DNA of 64,000 nt from an uncultured Eubacteriales bacterium (GTDB taxonomy: Bacteria; Bacillota; Clostridia; Christensenellales; CAG-138): the NCBI GenBank assembly GCA_900546845.1, contig UREK01000010.1, positions 1-64,000 of the forward strand, given 5' to 3'. Position numbers and translations under genes: made by a program. The notes under the pieces were generated by a model. It was not told the origin of the DNA, searched no databases, and saw nothing but the letters and a program-made list of their open reading frames with translations. Positions 26,002 to 34,156 of the stretch are shown one piece after another (the stretch's first letter is position 1; each line of letters opens with the position of its first letter).

Positions 26002-26191
26002 GTCGAAAAAGCCTTTCCGGGATTGTCAAGGGCCGCAGCCCTTGACTTTCCATCGCGGGCAGCGGCCTGTGCGGTGCGAGCGAAAAGCCTTGCGCCGCAA
26101 GGCTTTCTTTACACGGAGCGCTGACCGCGCCATCGGCGCAAGCGCGACGTGAATCCCTCGATAAAGTGGCAGATGCCACTTTATCGACAGC
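26002..26191 (+). repeat. MITE-like ~190-bp repeat, copy A
   Basis: One of four related elements (others at 30934-31120, 38637-38827, 58432-58621). Left end GCTTGTCGAAAAAG and the right end read on the other strand (GCTGTCGATAAAG) form imperfect terminal inverted repeats. Internal hairpins: GTCAAGGGCC/GCCCTTGAC, AAGCCTTGC/GCAAGGCTT and a 13-bp stem CGATAAAGTGGCA/TGCCACTTTATCG. It lies between two convergent genes and has no coding capacity. Confidence 0.8.
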
Positions 26192-26194
26192 ATG

Positions 26195-26222
26195 AAAGCT
26201 CCCGCGGGAGCTTCTTTGTTAT
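26195..26222 (+). terminator. Terminator after repeat A
   Basis: AAAGCTCCC-GCGGGAGCTT followed by CTTTGTTATTT on the plus strand. It could end the GntR-ABC transcript after reading through the repeat, or serve spoIID in the opposite direction less well. Confidence 0.6.
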
Positions 26223-27268
26223 TTCAACCTGCCGCTCCAGTTCTCGATGTCAATCCCCGTATAGTAATGCGCCAGGATGGCACGATAATCGAAGCCATCC
26301 TTTGCCATGGCGTTTGCGCCGTATTGGCTCATGCCCACGCCGTGGCCGTAGCCCTTGGTGGAGACGCGCACATCATCCCCCACGAATTCGATGGTGAAGT
26401 TGGCGCTCGGGAGGTCGAGCGCCTTGCGGAATTGCCGCCCGGTAGCCTCCGCGCCGCCCAGCCGCACGGTTTTGACCCGGCCGCTCGCGTAGCGGGCAGT
26501 GATCTCCACCTGTGCCTCCAGCTTTTTCGCAGAAAGGCCCGCCTTGGGGAAGGCCGCGTTGAGCTTTGTGAGGAAGTTCCTGCGCGAAAAGGCCGTGCTT
26601 TCCGCATAATGCGCGGAGCCCTCTTCGCCGGGGCTTTCCACGCTCACAAGGTATGGCTGTGCGCTCGCAAACACGTTTTCCGAGCTCTCCGTCATCCCTC
26701 CCGCAGTGGAATGATAGAGCGCCTCGATCAGCGCGCCCTCATAGGTGGCGACCTCGCCTGCCGTGCCGTAGACGGCTTCCGTGACGCGCGCGGAATAATA
26801 GGCCGCGTCCGCCCCCCACTTTTCGGCGAGCTGATCTGGGGAACGATAGGATTGGCAGCAGGCACTGTCCGTGCAGACGTCCGCACCGCGGCGGCCGCAG
26901 GGCGTTCCGCCGCAGGCGGCAAGGTGGCGCAGCGTAAACGTCCGCGCAGCGACGGCCTGCGCCTTAAGCGCTTCCTCTTCAAAAGCGGCGGGCATTTCGG
27001 CTGCGACCACGCCGCAAAGGTATTCCTCCAGATGCATGGAAAGCACACGGTCGTTCTCATCGTCATAAACGGCGATTACGGCGGAAATATCCTCCAGCAA
27101 AGGCTCGGGGACATCCGCTTCCCCGCCTGCGATGGCGCAGCCGCGCAGCAGCAACACAAAAAGGCTCAGCGCAAGTGCGGCAAGCCCGAGCGGCAGCGGC
27201 TGGAGCAGCGGGAATGCGGGCGGCGCGGCACGTCTGCGCGCCCGGCGCGTTGAAGGACGATATTCCAT
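26219..27268 (-). CDS. spoIID: SpoIID-family protein (lytic transglycosylase-like)
   Basis: A 349-residue protein with an N-terminal Arg-rich cytoplasmic stretch and a membrane anchor (about 25-45), then the SpoIID domain. The signature EEYLCGVVAAEMPAAFEEEA is followed by LKAQAVAARTF; near the C-terminus comes GYGHGVGMSQYGANAMA. In Bacillus SpoIID cleaves peptidoglycan glycan strands during engulfment of the forespore; LytB relatives act in vegetative cells. The length fits SpoIID. The start at 27268 is chosen as the nearest ATG to a normal N-terminus; one 51 bases upstream is possible. Confidence 0.88.
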   Translation of the reverse strand: MEYRPSTRRARRRAAPPAFPLLQPLPLGLAALALSLFVLLLRGCAIAGGEADVPEPLLEDISAVIAVYDDENDRVLSMHLEEYLCGVVAAEMPAAFEEEALKAQAVAARTFTLRHLAACGGTPCGRRGADVCTDSACCQSYRSPDQLAEKWGADAAYYSARVTEAVYGTAGEVATYEGALIEALYHSTAGGMTESSENVFASAQPYLVSVESPGEEGSAHYAESTAFSRRNFLTKLNAAFPKAGLSAKKLEAQVEITARYASGRVKTVRLGGAEATGRQFRKALDLPSANFTIEFVGDDVRVSTKGYGHGVGMSQYGANAMAKDGFDYRAILAHYYTGIDIENWSGRLK

Positions 27269-27330
27269 AGTTTCATCCGTATGCAGGCGCTTCCCGTTTA
27301 ATTCATTTGCTTCCAGCATGCAAGTGCATG

Positions 27331-27336
27331 TATAAT
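27331..27336 (+). promoter_or_regulatory. -10 element before the sigma-like membrane protein gene
   Basis: A perfect TATAAT, 43 bases before the start codon. The -35 region (TTGCTT, 18 bases upstream) is weak. Confidence 0.45.
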
Positions 27337-27379
27337 AAAGGGAAAGGATGACAAATACTGTCAAAGGAGAGGCAAAGGC

Positions 27380-28195
27380 ATGCAGGGACAGAACAGCGCG
27401 GGCACGGAACGTGGCAGGCAGGAAATGATCGCGCTTCTCAACAGCGGCGATAAGCGTGAACTGCGCGCGTTCATGCAGCTTTATTCCAAGCGGATCTATG
27501 ACCGTGCGTTCGACATTACGCACGATCCGGCCAAGGCAAAGGACGCAACACGGCGCGTGCTTGCGGAGGTGGCTTCGCTCGCCGCGCGCGGCGAGTTAAA
27601 GGAGAACATCGATGCGCAGCTCATGGCGCTGACGGATCAGGTATGCAGCGAGGCCCTGTTCTTCAGCAGCCTGGTAGACGAAGCGCTGAAGGCTGAAGCA
27701 GCGCCCAAAGCGCCCGATATGGCGGCGCAGGAAGCGCCCGCAGCTGCGGAACCCCGGGAGCAGCAGGCAGATGTGCTCTGGACAGCCTGGGAAAATACCC
27801 CCGCGGAAGAAACGATCCTGGAACCGGGGACGGAGGCGGCTGACATGGAAATGTCCGGCACGGAAACGCCCGGCATGGATCTGCCCGGCGTGGAGCCGGA
27901 TGAAGCGGAAGAGCTGGATGCAGAGGTGCCCAACCTGTTTGACGACGACGCGGACACGCCGCCCACAAACCGCCGACGGCAGGAAAAGCCTGCAAAGCGC
28001 TATGCGCCGGCACAGGAAGAAGATGAGGACGAAACCACAAGCCCGCTGCTCGTGATCGCCATCATCCTGCTTTCGATGCTGGTGGTGTTCTTGGTGTGGA
28101 TCCTTATCGTTAAACTGATGGCCAGCGGCGTTTTACCGAATTTCGACTTTGGGTTTGCCGATTGGTTCAACACGCATATATTTAAGCTGTATTAA
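27380..28195 (+). CDS. Membrane protein with sigma-factor-like N-terminal domain
   Basis: A 271-residue protein I cannot assign to a named family. Residues about 10-95 (LRAFMQLYSKRIYDRAFDIT, then a conserved spacing to an Asp-rich turn and TRRVLAEV) resemble region 2 of ECF sigma factors. No region 4 follows. Residues about 110-210 are low-complexity and acidic. A single transmembrane helix (about 224-248, LLVIAIILLSMLVVFLVWIL) ends with a short outer tail. AAAGGAGAG precedes the start. It could be a membrane-tethered, DNA-binding-deficient sigma relative or anti-sigma-like partner. It stands alone between spoIID (divergent) and nfeD. Confidence 0.7.
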   Translation: MQGQNSAGTERGRQEMIALLNSGDKRELRAFMQLYSKRIYDRAFDITHDPAKAKDATRRVLAEVASLAARGELKENIDAQLMALTDQVCSEALFFSSLVDEALKAEAAPKAPDMAAQEAPAAAEPREQQADVLWTAWENTPAEETILEPGTEAADMEMSGTETPGMDLPGVEPDEAEELDAEVPNLFDDDADTPPTNRRRQEKPAKRYAPAQEEDEDETTSPLLVIAIILLSMLVVFLVWILIVKLMASGVLPNFDFGFADWFNTHIFKLY

Positions 28196-28222
28196 TACCA
28201 TATTAAGTTCCAAGAAACGCTA

Positions 28223-28251
28223 TTGACAGTCATTTGACCATGTGTTAATCT
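28223..28251 (+). promoter_or_regulatory. Promoter of the nfeD-floA cluster
   Basis: TTGACA (28223-28228), 17-base spacer, TAATCT (28246-28251), 62 bases before the nfeD start. Confidence 0.7.
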
Positions 28252-28312
28252 ATTAACAGCAGGGAGGCAGGATACGTTTCCCCGCACATTCGGGAAAAGG
28301 GAGGGTTTTGTT

Positions 28313-28816
28313 ATGGACGGATTCCTTGCATACATTGTCGGCTGGAGCTTGCCGGCGCTCGTCTGCCTGCTGGTGGGCCTTGGGCTGATGATCTTCGAAA
28401 TGTTCACGCCCGGCATGGGGCTGCCCGGCATCCTCGGCGCAGGCGCGCTGATCGCAGCCGTGGTGCTGCGGGCGGATTCGTTTGCTTCGGCGCTCATCAC
28501 ACTCGCAGTCATCATCGTGATCCTTGCGGTTGCGGCGTTCTTCGTGTACCGTTCGTTCCAAAAAGGCGCGATCTCGCGCTCCCAGATCGTCCTCAACGAC
28601 ACGATTGAGAAAAAGTCCACCTCGCTTTCGGACGCAAGCGCGCAGGAGCTCATTGGGCTCGAAGGCGAATGCCTGACGGCGCTGCGCCCTTCCGGCAATG
28701 CAGACTTTGACGGCCGCAGGCTGGATGTGGTGAGCGCAGGCGAATTCATCGAAAAGGGCAGCCGCGTGCGGATCGAAGCCGTGGAAGGGCTGCGCATTTT
28801 GGTGAAGAAGATCTAA
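28313..28816 (+). CDS. NfeD-like membrane protein
   Basis: A 167-residue protein of the short NfeD type: three membrane segments in the first ~80 residues (including IFEMFTPGMGLPGILGAGAL) and a C-terminal OB-fold-like soluble domain with GLEGECLTALRPSGNADFDG and VRIEAVEGLRILVKKI. NfeD proteins are encoded beside flotillins and are thought to help organise membrane microdomains. It precedes a zinc-ribbon gene and floA in one direction. Confidence 0.9.
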   Translation: MDGFLAYIVGWSLPALVCLLVGLGLMIFEMFTPGMGLPGILGAGALIAAVVLRADSFASALITLAVIIVILAVAAFFVYRSFQKGAISRSQIVLNDTIEKKSTSLSDASAQELIGLEGECLTALRPSGNADFDGRRLDVVSAGEFIEKGSRVRIEAVEGLRILVKKI

Positions 28817-28840
28817 GTTGACCAAAGGAGGCGGCCTTCG

Positions 28841-29086
28841 GTGAAATTTTGCATGAAATGCGGCGCATTCTATGAGGAGAAGGGCGGCGAAGGCTGTCCG
28901 CATTGCAAGGAGAACGCGCGGCTGCATGCTGCGGCGGAGGCCGCTGAAACCGACCACGGGATGGATGCGGAAACGGCGCGGCGCGCGCGCAGGCGCGCGT
29001 GGGTCGAGCTTTGCATCGGCATCCCGGTGTTCATCGGGGTTATCTATCTCATTATTTCCCTCATCCGGGTAATCCGGGGAGGTTAA
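28841..29086 (+). CDS. Small zinc-ribbon membrane protein
   Basis: An 81-residue protein starting at GTG 28841 after AAAGGAGG. The N-terminus has CMKCG...CPHCK, a zinc-ribbon pair, followed by a charged linker and one C-terminal transmembrane helix (about 58-77). It lies between nfeD and floA and is probably co-transcribed. A membrane-tethered zinc ribbon suggests a small regulatory or scaffold role. No named family is recognised. Confidence 0.8.
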   Translation: MKFCMKCGAFYEEKGGEGCPHCKENARLHAAAEAAETDHGMDAETARRARRRAWVELCIGIPVFIGVIYLIISLIRVIRGG

Positions 29087-29134
29087 TAAAAACGAAGGGC
29101 TAGAACAAATCAGTTTAATTCAGGGAGGTTTATC

Positions 29135-30115
29135 ATGCCAGAACTCGTAGTATCCGTTCTCATCATCGTCGCGGCGATCATTTTCCTCGCAATTTTCTTC
29201 AGCTTCGTACCGGTCGGGCTTTATATCTCGGCCCGCGCTTCCGGCGTAAAGGTCGGCATCGGCCAGCTCGTTGCGATGCGCATCCGCAAGGTCGTGCCCT
29301 CGCGCATCGTGAACCCGATGATCAAGGCGACCAAGGCCGGCCTGGTGATCTCGCTCAACAAGCTGGAAGCGCACTACCTCGCGGGCGGCAACGTGGATCG
29401 CGTTGTGAACGCGCTTATCGCCGCGCAGCGCGCTGGCATCCCGCTCGATTTTGAGCGTGCCTGCGCAATCGACCTCGCCGGCCGCGACGTGCTCAACGCG
29501 GTGCAGATGAGCGTCAACCCGAAGGTCATCGAGACGCCGGTCATCGCAGCCATCGCAAAGGACGGCATCGAGCTGCGCGCTAAGGCGCGCGTGACCGTCC
29601 GCGCCAACATTGACCGGCTCGTCGGCGGTTCCGGTGAAGAAACGATCATCGCCCGTATCGGCGAAGGCATCGTCACGACGGTCGGTTCCTCCAAGACCCA
29701 TAAGGACGTCCTCGAAAACCCGGATCTCATCTCCCAGACCGTGCTCAACAAGGGCCTTGACGCAGGTACCGCGTTCGAGATCCTTTCCATCGACATCGCG
29801 GATGTGGACGTAGGCCGCAACGTCGGTGCACAGCTCCAGATCGACCAGGCGGAGGCAGACAAGCGTATCGCCCAGGCGAAGGCGGAAGAGCGCCGCGCGA
29901 TGGCCGTTGCGCAGGAGCAGGAGAACAAGGCGGAAGTGCAGGGCATGCGCGCCCGCGTGATCGAGGCCGAGGCCGAGGTGCCGCGCGCGATCGCAGCAGC
30001 GTTCCGCGAGGGCAAGCTGGGCGTAATGGACTACTACAACATGCAGAACGTGATTTCCGATACCAAGATGCGCGATTCCATCGCGGGCGGCGCGCAGGCG
30101 GAAAAGAAGGAATAA
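29135..30115 (+). CDS. floA: Flotillin-like protein FloA
   Basis: A 326-residue protein of the YqfA/FloA family. It has an N-terminal hydrophobic hairpin (about 5-28), an SPFH/PHB domain (GVKVGIGQLVAMRIRKVVPS onward) and a C-terminal Glu/Ala-rich coiled coil (AEADKRIAQAKAEERRAMA). FloA scaffolds functional membrane microdomains together with NfeD proteins. The good AGGGAGG site precedes the ATG. Length equals Bacillus FloA. Confidence 0.96.
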   Translation: MPELVVSVLIIVAAIIFLAIFFSFVPVGLYISARASGVKVGIGQLVAMRIRKVVPSRIVNPMIKATKAGLVISLNKLEAHYLAGGNVDRVVNALIAAQRAGIPLDFERACAIDLAGRDVLNAVQMSVNPKVIETPVIAAIAKDGIELRAKARVTVRANIDRLVGGSGEETIIARIGEGIVTTVGSSKTHKDVLENPDLISQTVLNKGLDAGTAFEILSIDIADVDVGRNVGAQLQIDQAEADKRIAQAKAEERRAMAVAQEQENKAEVQGMRARVIEAEAEVPRAIAAAFREGKLGVMDYYNMQNVISDTKMRDSIAGGAQAEKKE

Positions 30116-30168
30116 GCGTGCGCTGAACCATCCGGTGCCCGGCGCAACGCCGGGAGAAGGGAGCGCAG

Positions 30169-30879
30169 ATGGAAATACTCGTATTGCTTCTGATCATCTT
30201 CGCGGTGGTCAACGCGAGCAAAAACAAGAAACAGGCACAGCAGCAGGAGCAGGCGCGCAAGCGCCAGGCGGATGTGCGTTCTCTGGAGAGTGAGCAGGCC
30301 CGCGCAGCTGAGCGCCTACGGGATTACCAGGCGCAGCGCCAGCGGCAGGGGAACCCTGCCGCTGCGCCCGGCGCGCCCATGGCTCCTACGGTGCGGACGG
30401 CCGGGCAGGGCACGTCCACGCAGCCAGGCGGTGCATGGCGCTGCACTTGCGGCGAAACGAACCGCGCGGCCGCTAGGTTTTGTACGGCCTGCGGCAAGGC
30501 GCGCTATGGAGGCAGCATGAACTATGCTTCCACTGAGGGCGGCGGTGTTTCGGCGGAAGGTGCCGCTGCGCCGGGTTCTCTTGGCGGCACAAAGCCGCTG
30601 CAGGCCCGGCCGCACCCTGTGACGGCCTCCGTGACGCAGCATGTGGTAAAACCGCTGACGGAATCGACGCACCGCCATGTGGAATCGAGCATGACGGGCA
30701 TCGAGGAGTGCCACGAACCGGCTGTTCCGCAGCCGCATGAGCGGGACGCTTATGCGCGCGGCGCAGAGCGGGCAGAGCTCCCCTACGGGCTCGTGTTCAA
30801 CAGGGACGCAGTCACGCAGGGCGTGCTGTATGCGGAGATCCTGGGCAAGCCGAAAGCGCTGCGCAAGCGCGGCGCATAA
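30169..30879 (+). CDS. Membrane protein with central zinc ribbon
   Basis: A 236-residue protein with an N-terminal transmembrane helix (EILVLLLIIFAVVNASK), a Gln/Arg-rich coiled-coil stretch, and a zinc ribbon CTCGETNRAAARFCTACG near residues 86-105. The remainder is low-complexity with a conserved-looking ERAELPYGLVFNRDAVTQG tail. It follows floA by 53 bases with a strong ribosome binding site, so it belongs to the nfeD-floA cluster. No family is recognised. Confidence 0.75.
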   Translation: MEILVLLLIIFAVVNASKNKKQAQQQEQARKRQADVRSLESEQARAAERLRDYQAQRQRQGNPAAAPGAPMAPTVRTAGQGTSTQPGGAWRCTCGETNRAAARFCTACGKARYGGSMNYASTEGGGVSAEGAAAPGSLGGTKPLQARPHPVTASVTQHVVKPLTESTHRHVESSMTGIEECHEPAVPQPHERDAYARGAERAELPYGLVFNRDAVTQGVLYAEILGKPKALRKRGA

Positions 30880-30900
30880 GCGCAAAAAACAAAGAGCATG

Positions 30901-30930
30901 AAAAAGAGCGGGTGCATACCCGCTCTTTTT
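30901..30930. terminator. Bidirectional terminator after the floA cluster
   Basis: AAAAAGAGCGGG-TGCATA-CCCGCTCTTTTT, a perfect stem with A-run and T-run on opposite sides. It lies 21 bases after the last gene. Confidence 0.9.
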
Positions 30931-30933
30931 CAT

Positions 30934-31120
30934 GCTGTCGATCAAGTGGCAGATGCCACTTGATCGAGGGATTCACGTCGCGCTTGCGCCGATGACACAG
31001 CCAGCGCTCCGTGTAAAGAAAGCCTTGCGCCGCAAGGCTTTTCGCTTGCACCGCACAGGTCGCTGCGCGCGATCAAAAGTCAAGGGCTGCGGCCCTTGAC
31101 AATCCCGGAGAGATTTTTTC
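30934..31120 (-). repeat. MITE-like ~190-bp repeat, copy B
   Basis: Same element as copy A, in reverse orientation. Its terminal stem is CGATCAAGTGGCA/TGCCACTTGATCG, with a base-pair change relative to copy A that preserves pairing. The 9-base sequence TTTTTCATG occurs at both borders (30926-30934 and 31115-31123), a possible target-site duplication. The rest of the 427-base gap (31125-31240) shows nothing recognisable. Confidence 0.8.
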
Positions 31121-31242
31121 ATGTCCGCGCCGCAGCCGCAGCAGCTGGAGGAGCCGGGACAAGGCGGCCGTATCTTTTTCGGCGGCACAGTTTGCTGAAA
31201 GGAACAGCGCTCGTTTCCCATGCTTCAGAAATCAGGGAACGC

Positions 31243-31286
31243 GCAAGGCGGCGGGAGCACACCCGAGTGTATTCCCGCCGCCTTGC
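31243..31286 (-). terminator. Strong hairpin after the L,D-transpeptidase gene
   Basis: A 14-bp stem GCAAGGCGGCGGGA with its complement, 20 bases after the stop codon. No T-run follows, so termination may be inefficient or factor-aided. Confidence 0.5.
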
Positions 31287-31306
31287 AGTAAAGATTGGTT
31301 TCGTTT

Positions 31307-32683
31307 TTACTCCACGATCAGGCAGCTGTTGTGCATATAGCCCGTATAGCCGTTGGCCGTGCAATAATACCAGCCCGTTTCCGAAACGGAAAGGATCGTA
31401 ACCGGCGTGCCGCCGTCGATCAGCGCTATAACCGCAGCGCTCGTGCTCCCCGCCGCGCGCATGCGCGCCTGCGTCCCTTCCTTCACGCGCGTGCCGGATG
31501 TGACCGCCGAGCCCTGATTCGGCGTGGGCACCGGAGTCGGGCTTGCCGTGCCGCCGCCGATGGAGATGCCGCCGCTTGTTCCGCTGCCCGGCGTGGGCGC
31601 CGGCGCGGCTGTGGCAGCGGGTGCAAGCGCCGCCGTGTCGAGCGTGGGATAGACGAGCGCCGTGCTCTTCACGACGTACTTGGTGCGCAGATAGCCCTCC
31701 ACGCCGTTATAGGAGCCATACCACCAGCCCTTCTTCGGGTTGGAAACCACCGCCGCTTCCCCGCCCTTCGGGATCGTCGCAAGCTTTTTGGAGCCCGTGC
31801 TCATAGAAGCGTATACGTAAGTCTTCTTCGTGGCGGTGTAAGCCTCCTGCGTCTGCACCGGCGCATCCGGGTAACAAAGGATGTACTGCGTTTTCACATA
31901 GCCGAGCGTGCCGTCCTGGAGCTTCGCCTTGCACCAATCGGAGCCAATCTGCAGCAGAATCATCTTCTGCCCGCGTGAAAGCGTCGCCACAGTGGTGTCG
32001 CGCGAATTGGAAAAGCCGGTGCGCAGCGGTACGTTGTCGTAGCGGCAGATTGCGGGGATTTCCGCCGGGTCCGCCTTCGTGTCCGTGGGCTGCACATAAT
32101 CCGAATAGGACGGGATCGCAGCCTTGAGCTCTTTCACAAGCTCCGGGTTTGCGGCTTTCTTCCGGTCGATCTTACAGGTGGTTCCCGGCGGGCAGTTATA
32201 GAAGATCCACTGGGCGACATGCGGCAGGACGCGCACGCAGCCATGAGAGACGTTCTCACCCAGTTTCCGATACGCGGTGCGGGACATGCTGGAAAGCTTT
32301 TTGGAATTGTACATCACAGAATGGATGTAGATGCCGCGCACCACCTGCGTCCAATACTGCGCATACTGGCCGAAGGCTACAAAGTAGCCGAAGCGCTCCT
32401 TGAGCTGGCCCAGTTTAAATGTGCCCGCTCCGGTCGGGTTTTCCTCGTTCCCGGTGGTGCACAGGCTTTGCAGCACGATCGGCCCGCCGATGGCGCCCTC
32501 GTAAACGGTGATAATCTGGTTCACCAGGTCGATCTCAATCGTGTAGCGGTTCGGGTCGGTGTTGTCATAGTCGATTTTGCTGGTCATGCCCGGCAGCACC
32601 GCCGCCTCGGCGGGCATGGCTGGGATGAGCGCAATGGCTGTGGCTAGGCAGAGCACAAGCGCAAGCAGGCGTTTTTTCATCAT
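31307..32683 (-). CDS. Secreted L,D-transpeptidase (YkuD) with SH3-like repeats
   Basis: A 458-residue exported protein. A signal peptide (about 1-26, ending PAEA) precedes a YkuD domain whose active-site motif is IYIHSVMYN...NVSHGCVRVLPHVAQWI, with the catalytic Cys in SHGCVR. Three SH3-like modules follow (about 220-275, 290-345 and the C-terminus), separated by a Pro/Thr/Gly-rich linker around 360-400. It should form 3-3 crosslinks in peptidoglycan, with SH3 modules binding the wall. Two adjacent ATGs exist; GGAGG is 4 bases before the first and 7 before the second (32680). Confidence 0.92.
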   Translation of the reverse strand: MMKKRLLALVLCLATAIALIPAMPAEAAVLPGMTSKIDYDNTDPNRYTIEIDLVNQIITVYEGAIGGPIVLQSLCTTGNEENPTGAGTFKLGQLKERFGYFVAFGQYAQYWTQVVRGIYIHSVMYNSKKLSSMSRTAYRKLGENVSHGCVRVLPHVAQWIFYNCPPGTTCKIDRKKAANPELVKELKAAIPSYSDYVQPTDTKADPAEIPAICRYDNVPLRTGFSNSRDTTVATLSRGQKMILLQIGSDWCKAKLQDGTLGYVKTQYILCYPDAPVQTQEAYTATKKTYVYASMSTGSKKLATIPKGGEAAVVSNPKKGWWYGSYNGVEGYLRTKYVVKSTALVYPTLDTAALAPAATAAPAPTPGSGTSGGISIGGGTASPTPVPTPNQGSAVTSGTRVKEGTQARMRAAGSTSAAVIALIDGGTPVTILSVSETGWYYCTANGYTGYMHNSCLIVE

Positions 32684-32723
32684 GGTTCCTCCATCCGTTT
32701 TGTTTATTGAAAACAAGCGCGGC

Positions 32724-33557
32724 TCAGGCCGGCTTTTTTTCCTCCGCGTCCGTTGGTTTGCAAAGCAGGTAGGTAACCGCGAAGCCTCCTATGAGCAAAG
32801 CGAGGCAAAGCGCCTGCATTGGGGACCAGGTAAATCCCGGGAAGATCAGCACGATAGAGCCTGCAAGAAGGCCCAATACCGCATAATAAGCATACCCATG
32901 ATGCCGGTCAAACATGCGTTTGACCAGCGTGATCGTTGCGAACACGGTCACACCCGCGCCAGCGGCGACGCATGCCATCGCCGGGATGTTGAAACTGTTG
33001 AGCGCGGAAAGCAGCGGCTCATACAGCCCCATATACATTAAAATGAACGACGTGCTGATGCCCGGGATCACCGTGCCGAACGCAATGAGCACGCCCGCAA
33101 GCGCCGCGGTCCATCCGTTAAACGGCCAGGCTTGGCCGCCTGTAATCAGTTTATCGCCCGCGGCGAACAGGAGGATCAGCACAATGCCAAAGGCTGTCCC
33201 AAACAGATAGCGCTTCTTGAAGCCATGCTGGTTAGCCTCTTTCATAAAGGAAGGAACGCCGCCGAGCACCAAGCCGATGAGGGCGTACATCACGGGCATC
33301 CTCCAGTTTGCCATCAGCCACTCGACCAGGCGGCTCGTGGCGAGAAGCCCCACCACGCCGCCAAGCCCCAAGGGGAGCAGGAACAGCGCGTTGCGCTTAA
33401 CTGCCTTAAAGAAACCTACCACAGCGTCAATCACCGGGCGGTAAACGCCCATCGAAACCGCAAGCACGCCGCCGCTCGCACCGGGCAAAATCGCCGCAAT
33501 GCCGATGATGGCCCCCTTCAAGAGCCGCATCCAAAATCCGTTTTGTCTTTCGTCCAT
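32724..33557 (-). CDS. DUF368 membrane protein (PopT-type polyprenyl-phosphate flippase)
   Basis: A 277-residue polytopic protein of the DUF368 family: GAIIGIAAILPGASGGVLAV at the N-terminus and a related VIPGISTSFILMYMGLY in the second half, the two inverted repeats of the family. DUF368 proteins have been shown to recycle undecaprenyl phosphate across the membrane in other bacteria. It follows the L,D-transpeptidase gene's start by about 40 bases in the same direction, so both serve the envelope. Confidence 0.9.
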   Translation of the reverse strand: MDERQNGFWMRLLKGAIIGIAAILPGASGGVLAVSMGVYRPVIDAVVGFFKAVKRNALFLLPLGLGGVVGLLATSRLVEWLMANWRMPVMYALIGLVLGGVPSFMKEANQHGFKKRYLFGTAFGIVLILLFAAGDKLITGGQAWPFNGWTAALAGVLIAFGTVIPGISTSFILMYMGLYEPLLSALNSFNIPAMACVAAGAGVTVFATITLVKRMFDRHHGYAYYAVLGLLAGSIVLIFPGFTWSPMQALCLALLIGGFAVTYLLCKPTDAEEKKPA

Positions 33558-33719
33558 TCAATACTCCCAAAAACCCCGGCTTTGCAGCCATGCGCGCGTA
33601 TCCCGCCGCAGCGTGCAGAATCGCTCACCTGTATTGTATCGCAAAATATTCCATCAAGTACAGCGGTTTAAGCAAAATTTACAAATGCTTGATTTTTCAC
33701 GCACCGGCAGATTTTTCTC

Positions 33720-33748
33720 TTGCAAAACTGCTGAAAATGCGGTATCAT
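33720..33748 (+). promoter_or_regulatory. tRNA-Ser promoter
   Basis: TTGCAA (33720-33725), 17-base spacer, TATCAT (33743-33748), 45 bases before the tRNA. Confidence 0.7.
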
Positions 33749-33793
33749 ATCTAAGCATGATTGCGCCAGGCAAGAGCAATAAGCCTTATGTGT

Positions 33794-33884
33794 GGAGAGA
33801 TGGCTGAGTTGGTCGAAGGCGCACGACTGGAAATCGTGTATGGCAGGAATGTCATCAAGGGTTCGAATCCCTTTCTCTCCGCCA
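33794..33884 (+). tRNA. tRNA-Ser (anticodon GGA)
   Basis: A 91-base class II tRNA. The acceptor stem GGAGAGA pairs with TCTCTCC, the anticodon loop CTGGAAA gives GGA, a long variable arm (TATGGCAGGAATGTCAT) follows, and GGTTCGAATCC is the T-loop. The 3' CCA is encoded. Confidence 0.96.
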
Positions 33885-33885
33885 C

Positions 33886-33923
33886 GTCGGAGCAAGCTAT
33901 ATATCGCTTGCTCCGACTTTTTT
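33886..33923 (+). terminator. Terminator after tRNA-Ser
   Basis: GTCGGAGCAAGC...GCTTGCTCCGAC followed by TTTTTT. The DNA from here to 34108 shows no gene. Confidence 0.9.
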
Positions 33924-34108
33924 ACAAAAATTAGAGCGTGCTCGCTCCGCTGTTCCGCTGTTCCTCCTTTCCGCAAAAGGCCACGCTCGGCTCACCTGCC
34001 CGGCTGTAAACATCCTAGCAGCGGCTCACCGCCGCTGCCAACCTTTTGCTGCGGGCTACGAGGTTCAATCCCCACCAGTGAAACGCCAAAAATGGCTTTA
34101 TTGCAGGC

Positions 34109-34132
34109 AAAAGGCGCGCCTCCTGGCGCGCC
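34109..34132 (-). terminator. Terminator of the ABC exporter pair
   Basis: GGCGCGCC-AGGA-GGCGCGCC followed by TTTTGCC on the minus strand, 25 bases after the stop. Confidence 0.75.
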
Positions 34133-34156
34133 CCTGTTGTCGTTTTGTTCTAGCCG

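Noticed and set aside
30973..31221. Short open frames inside the MITE-like repeats (recurring in all copies)
   Set aside because: Similar peptides appear only because the repeat DNA is similar; frames are broken differently in each copy and hairpins explain the conservation.
34055..34080. A GGTTCAATCCCCACCA stretch resembling a tRNA T-arm and CCA end
   Set aside because: No D-arm, anticodon arm or matching acceptor strand is found upstream. It may be a chance match or a tiny attachment-site remnant, but cannot be supported as a tRNA.
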